This document shows, piece by piece, positions 5,546-6,507 of a stretch of DNA of 6,507 nt (positions are counted from its first letter, which is position 1; the number at the start of each line of letters is the position of its first letter). A program made the position numbers and the translations under genes. The notes under the pieces are model-generated. The model was not told the DNA's origin. It saw only the letters and a program-made list of their open reading frames with translations, and did no database searches. Source of the stretch: Maribacter sp. (GTDB lineage: Bacteria > Bacteroidota > Bacteroidia > Flavobacteriales > Flavobacteriaceae); the NCBI GenBank assembly GCA_030730545.1, contig JANQUX010000209.1:1-6507 (forward strand), written 5' to 3'.

Positions 5546-6391
5546 TCATCTAAGAATATCGGATACCGGAATTGATTTTTCTATTAAAGTCAATTCCTTC
5601 AGGGTATGTTGAACTTTGATCAATGTACTTTCTGGTAGTTGTTTCTGGCTCCATTCTGTCAGTTGTAGCCATTCTTGAATATCTTCTAATTTTTGATTAT
5701 ACCTGTTTGCTAAAGTAGAATCAATACGTGGAATTTGTTTAAATTCAGCCGTATACATATTGATGACCTCAAGTATATGGTTTAGAACTCCCTCGTTCTC
5801 CTTTAAAAAATCATTTGTTCCGACCAATACGAAACAAGGCCATGGCGTAGGGCAGTTACCTAAATGCCTAAAAACACCACTATCTACAAGAGGCTTTGTA
5901 GTAAAACGCTCCCACATAAAATAGTCTGCACTTCCGGAAGACAACCCTTTAACGGCTCCCTCTAAATTATTTACTAAATCAAATTTCAAATTCTCAGTAT
6001 CCCAGCCCATTTCAGTTGCTTGAACATAAGACATAAGGTGGCTACCGCTACCAAATCTGCTTATAGCAGCTGTGGTGCCTTTTAAATCGCTCAAAGAGGT
6101 ATATGAACTGTTCGCATCGACATGAATTCCCCATAAAAGCGGCGAGGCAATGTATTCTTGAATAATTTTAGCTTGATTGCCTTCGGTAATACTTTTTACG
6201 ATTCCTTCAGTTAAGATGATAGCAAGGTCGGTTTCTTTATTTCTAAGCATTTCGCTCATTCTACCTGTACCTTCAGGGACTTCTGTCCATTCTAAGTTGA
6301 TACCTCTTTCTTCAAAAGCACCCTCCTCAATAGCTAAGTGCCAAGGAAGGTTAAAATGTTCAGGTACACCAATAATCTTAACAGTCTTCAT
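5546..6391 (-). CDS. Soluble type 2 periplasmic-binding-fold protein (NMT1/SsuA-like, Ca3427-type)
   Basis: This 281-aa protein has the bilobed substrate-binding fold of NMT1/THI5, SsuA and TauA relatives. It starts directly in the first strand (VKIIGVPEHFNLPWHLAIEE), followed by an AFEERGINLEW segment (25-35), a TDLAIILTEG segment (54-63) and SDLKGTTAAISRFGSGSH (101-118), a typical domain-switch and ligand-loop region. A second-lobe return follows at FMWERFTTKP (158-167). There is no signal peptide or lipobox, so the protein should stay in the cytoplasm. This is unlike transporter-linked relatives but like the Ca3427-type soluble group known from Candida. No ABC permease or ATPase gene is nearby. 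The ligand is unknown; thiamine-pyrimidine-like or sulfonate-like compounds would be guesses. The ATG (6389-6391) overlaps the end of the upstream gene by 14 nt with no Shine-Dalgarno, which suggests translational coupling. Its TGA is one base from the convergent response-regulator stop. Confidence 0.82.
   Translation of the reverse strand: MKTVKIIGVPEHFNLPWHLAIEEGAFEERGINLEWTEVPEGTGRMSEMLRNKETDLAIILTEGIVKSITEGNQAKIIQEYIASPLLWGIHVDANSSYTSLSDLKGTTAAISRFGSGSHLMSYVQATEMGWDTENLKFDLVNNLEGAVKGLSSGSADYFMWERFTTKPLVDSGVFRHLGNCPTPWPCFVLVGTNDFLKENEGVLNHILEVINMYTAEFKQIPRIDSTLANRYNQKLEDIQEWLQLTEWSQKQLPESTLIKVQHTLKELTLIEKSIPVSDILR
5568..5597. terminator. Candidate hairpin terminator inside the 3' end of the binding-protein gene
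   Basis: GGAATTGA (5568-5575) pairs perfectly with TCAATTCC (5590-5597). One G-U pair and three A-T pairs extend the stem inward to about 12 bp with a 6-nt loop. It begins 24 nt after the response-regulator stop, the normal place for a 3' hairpin, but lies in the last codons of the oppositely oriented gene. Neither strand has a T-run after it, so it may protect the 3' end of the mRNA or be a weak terminator. Confidence 0.4.
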
Positions 6392-6506
6392 TTAATTTAT
6401 TTTTAAGGTAATCGTAAATGGCATATTGAGAGCGGATATTTTCTTGGTTAGCAGCTTGTTCAACCTTTCTATTGGAGTTTTCTATATCTAAAACACGTGC
6501 CTTTTG
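6378..6506 (-). CDS. Unidentified protein, C-terminal fragment
   Basis: An open frame enters from the right edge and runs 42 codons to TAA (6378-6380). It has no in-frame ATG, so its start lies outside the window. The visible residues (QKARVLDIENSNRKVEQAAN, then a further 22 ending KLNEDC) are polar and look helical, with no recognised motif. I cannot assign a family. Support for it being real is that it stays open to the edge, reads on the same strand as the binding-protein gene, and ends by overlapping that gene's start by 14 nt in another frame, a common arrangement in an operon. The other two minus-strand frames are less credible here; one hits a stop after 12 codons. Confidence 0.65.
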   Translation of the reverse strand, partial: QKARVLDIENSNRKVEQAANQENIRSQYAIYDYLKNKLNEDC

Positions 6507-6507
6507 G

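Noticed and set aside
6177..6395. Plus-strand open frame of 72 codons
   Set aside because: It is the complement of the binding-protein N-terminus; the minus-strand frame has clear family features and this one has none.
1..6507. Whole-window search for mobile elements, CRISPR arrays, toxin-antitoxin or defence genes
   Set aside because: No transposase or integrase, no regularly spaced repeats and no terminal repeats were seen; the gene content is ordinary chromosomal housekeeping.

Overview
This window looks like an ordinary chromosomal housekeeping segment from a member of the Bacteroidota, most likely a flavobacterium. The evidence is AT-rich DNA, A-rich leaders with little Shine-Dalgarno signal, Bacteroidota-type promoter boxes (TTG, about 19 nt, TAnnTTTG), and protein types typical of that group: an AsmA-like DUF748 protein, a DCC-family oxidoreductase and a short MutS2 without an Smr domain. 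I see no transposase, integrase, phage gene, CRISPR array, tRNA or rRNA, and no gene-free stretch longer than about 200 bp.

Layout. Bases 2-169 (+) hold the C-terminal end of a glutamate/dicarboxylate:cation symporter. It converges on a DUF748 gene (193-1305, -) across a perfect 13-bp hairpin that overlaps the DUF748 stop codon. Further along on the minus strand are a DCC-family protein (1439-1843, GTG start) and mutS2 (2002-4173, GTG start). A 22-bp perfect palindrome lies between those two. mutS2 is divergent from ung (uracil-DNA glycosylase, 4371-5036, +); a well-formed ung promoter and a good mutS2 -7 box lie in the 197-bp space between them. A single-domain response regulator (5116-5544, +) follows ung, with a 7-bp hairpin in the gap. 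It converges, with one base to spare, on a signal-less periplasmic-binding-fold protein (5546-6391, -). That gene overlaps by 14 nt an unidentified upstream gene whose end fills the window's right edge.

Functional themes. mutS2 and ung both handle nucleic-acid damage or stalled complexes and share one intergenic control region. The other genes (envelope protein, redox protein, transporter, receiver, soluble binding protein) do not form an obvious pathway. I did not find a convincing new multi-gene system. The points most worth a second look are the palindrome and its partial copy inside the DCC gene, the Smr-less MutS2, the cytoplasmic binding protein, and the tail-to-tail junction with a hairpin buried in coding sequence.
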